Shown: one piece after another, positions 6,695 to 7,076 of the stretch | Position numbering within the stretch: the stretch's first letter is position 1 | How the letters are laid out: the number at the start of each line of letters is the position of its first letter | Notes under the pieces: model-generated | What the model was told of the DNA's origin: nothing | Database searches by the model: none | Seen by the model: only the letters and a program-made list of their open reading frames with translations | Assembly (NCBI RefSeq): GCF_002423035.1 | Contig: NZ_DIUM01000107.1 | Span: 22,926-30,001, forward strand | Reading direction: 5' to 3' | Length of the DNA: 7,076 nucleotides | Source: Thiocapsa sp. UBA6158 | GTDB lineage: Bacteria; Pseudomonadota; Gammaproteobacteria; Chromatiales; Chromatiaceae | Program-made: the position numbers and the translations under genes

Positions 6695-6769
6695 CGAGGC
6701 GGGCTGGCCGCGCAGAGCCCGTACCCTCCACCCGTTCTCCCACCCCGCACACTCACGGAGAGATCAGCG

Positions 6770-6946
6770 ATGCAGGTCGAAGTCACAGGCATTCTCGGTT
6801 TGATTCATCTGGCTCTGACGATCTATGCGATCGTCAAGATCGTCGGCAGCTCGGCCGGCACCGGCTCGAAGGTGTTGTGGATCCTTCTTGTCCTCTTGCT
6901 GCCGGTCGTGGGCCTGATCCTCTGGTTCCTGTTCGGTCCGAGCTGA
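6770..6946 (+). CDS. Small two-helix membrane protein, PLDc_N (phospholipase D-nuclease N-terminal) type
   Basis: The product has 58 residues and starts at ATG 6770, with GGAGAG (6757-6762) seven bases upstream. The first hydrophobic helix is at about 7-26 (GILGLIHLALTIYAIVKIVG). A Gly/Ser-rich turn with one Lys follows (SSAGTGSK). The second helix is at about 35-56, with the motif WILLVLLLPVVGLILWFLFG. The W-x-L-x2-LLLP-x-VG-x-I-x-[WY] pattern is characteristic of the PLDc_N domain, first described at the N-terminus of cardiolipin synthases and also found as stand-alone small proteins. No catalytic HKD motif is present, so it is not itself an enzyme. It has its own promoter candidate and is divergent from the 183-residue gene. 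The structured repeat copy B begins two bases after its stop. Its role in the membrane is unknown. Confidence 0.85.
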   Translation: MQVEVTGILGLIHLALTIYAIVKIVGSSAGTGSKVLWILLVLLLPVVGLILWFLFGPS

Positions 6947-6947
6947 G

Positions 6948-7035
6948 CTTAAACCGCGCCCAGAGCGAAATGCTCACTTTCGAGTGAGCTCGACGTTTGA
7001 TGCATCCATGGCCCTTAGCGGGGACGCGGTTTAAG
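6948..7035. repeat. Structured intergenic repeat, copy B (inverted ends, UUCG-loop hairpin)
   Basis: The ends are perfect 11-bp inverted repeats, CTTAAACCGCG (6948-6958) and CGCGGTTTAAG (7025-7035). The pairing continues after one mismatch as CC (6960-6961) with GG (7022-7023). Inside is GCTCACT-TTCG-AGTGAGC (6972-6989), a 7-bp stem with a stabilising TTCG loop. Arms and hairpin align without a gap to copy A at a fixed offset. It starts two bases after the stop of the PLDc_N gene, so it will be in that transcript. The hairpin lacks a U-tract beyond a short GTTTG, so termination is possible but not shown. No clear target-site duplication is visible. Confidence 0.7.
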
Positions 7036-7076
7036 ATTTTATATTTTCTAGTAGGTGATTAGCGTCGTGCCTCAGC

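Overview
The window is GC-rich DNA with strong third-position G/C bias, good Shine-Dalgarno sites and Gram-negative envelope genes: an RND pump of the AcrB type and a large MscS-family channel with a periplasmic domain. This suggests a gammaproteobacterium. The style of the intergenic repeats and the small hypothetical genes brings purple sulfur bacteria (Chromatiaceae) to mind, but that is a recollection-based inference, not something the sequence proves.

Layout from left to right. Bases 1-1914 hold the C-terminal 637 codons of an HAE1-type RND efflux transporter, whose 5' part lies outside the window. Bases 1915-2247 have no convincing gene but are densely structured. They contain a nested inverted repeat directly after the RND stop, an approximately 84-bp structured repeat (copy A), and a doublet of inverted REP sequences (a REPIN). 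A 46-codon acidic small ORF follows (2248-2388). Next is a complete 1150-residue MscK/MscM-type mechanosensitive channel (2459-5911) with its own signal peptide and Shine-Dalgarno site. A 183-residue hypothetical protein lies on the opposite strand (6524-5973), convergent with the channel, and carries an internal duplication. After a 245-bp divergent spacer with a plausible promoter and an inverted repeat comes a 58-residue membrane microprotein of the PLDc_N type (6770-6946). It is followed at once by a second copy (copy B) of the structured repeat and an AT-rich patch.

Functionally, three products are inner-membrane proteins: drug or solvent export, release of solutes on hypo-osmotic shock, and a small membrane protein of unknown role. 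No operon joins them convincingly. The RND gene and the channel gene are separated by the repeat block, and the last two genes are divergent. The only plausible co-transcription is between the small acidic ORF and the channel gene, 70 nt apart.

The most notable non-genic signal is the pair of repeats at 1980-2063 and 6948-7035. They align without a gap at a constant offset of 4972 bases. Their two ends are conserved and mutually inverted. Their central 18-nt hairpins differ in sequence, yet four of the seven base pairs have changed in a compensatory way. That pattern points to a family of structured elements maintained at the DNA or RNA level, sitting just downstream of genes.
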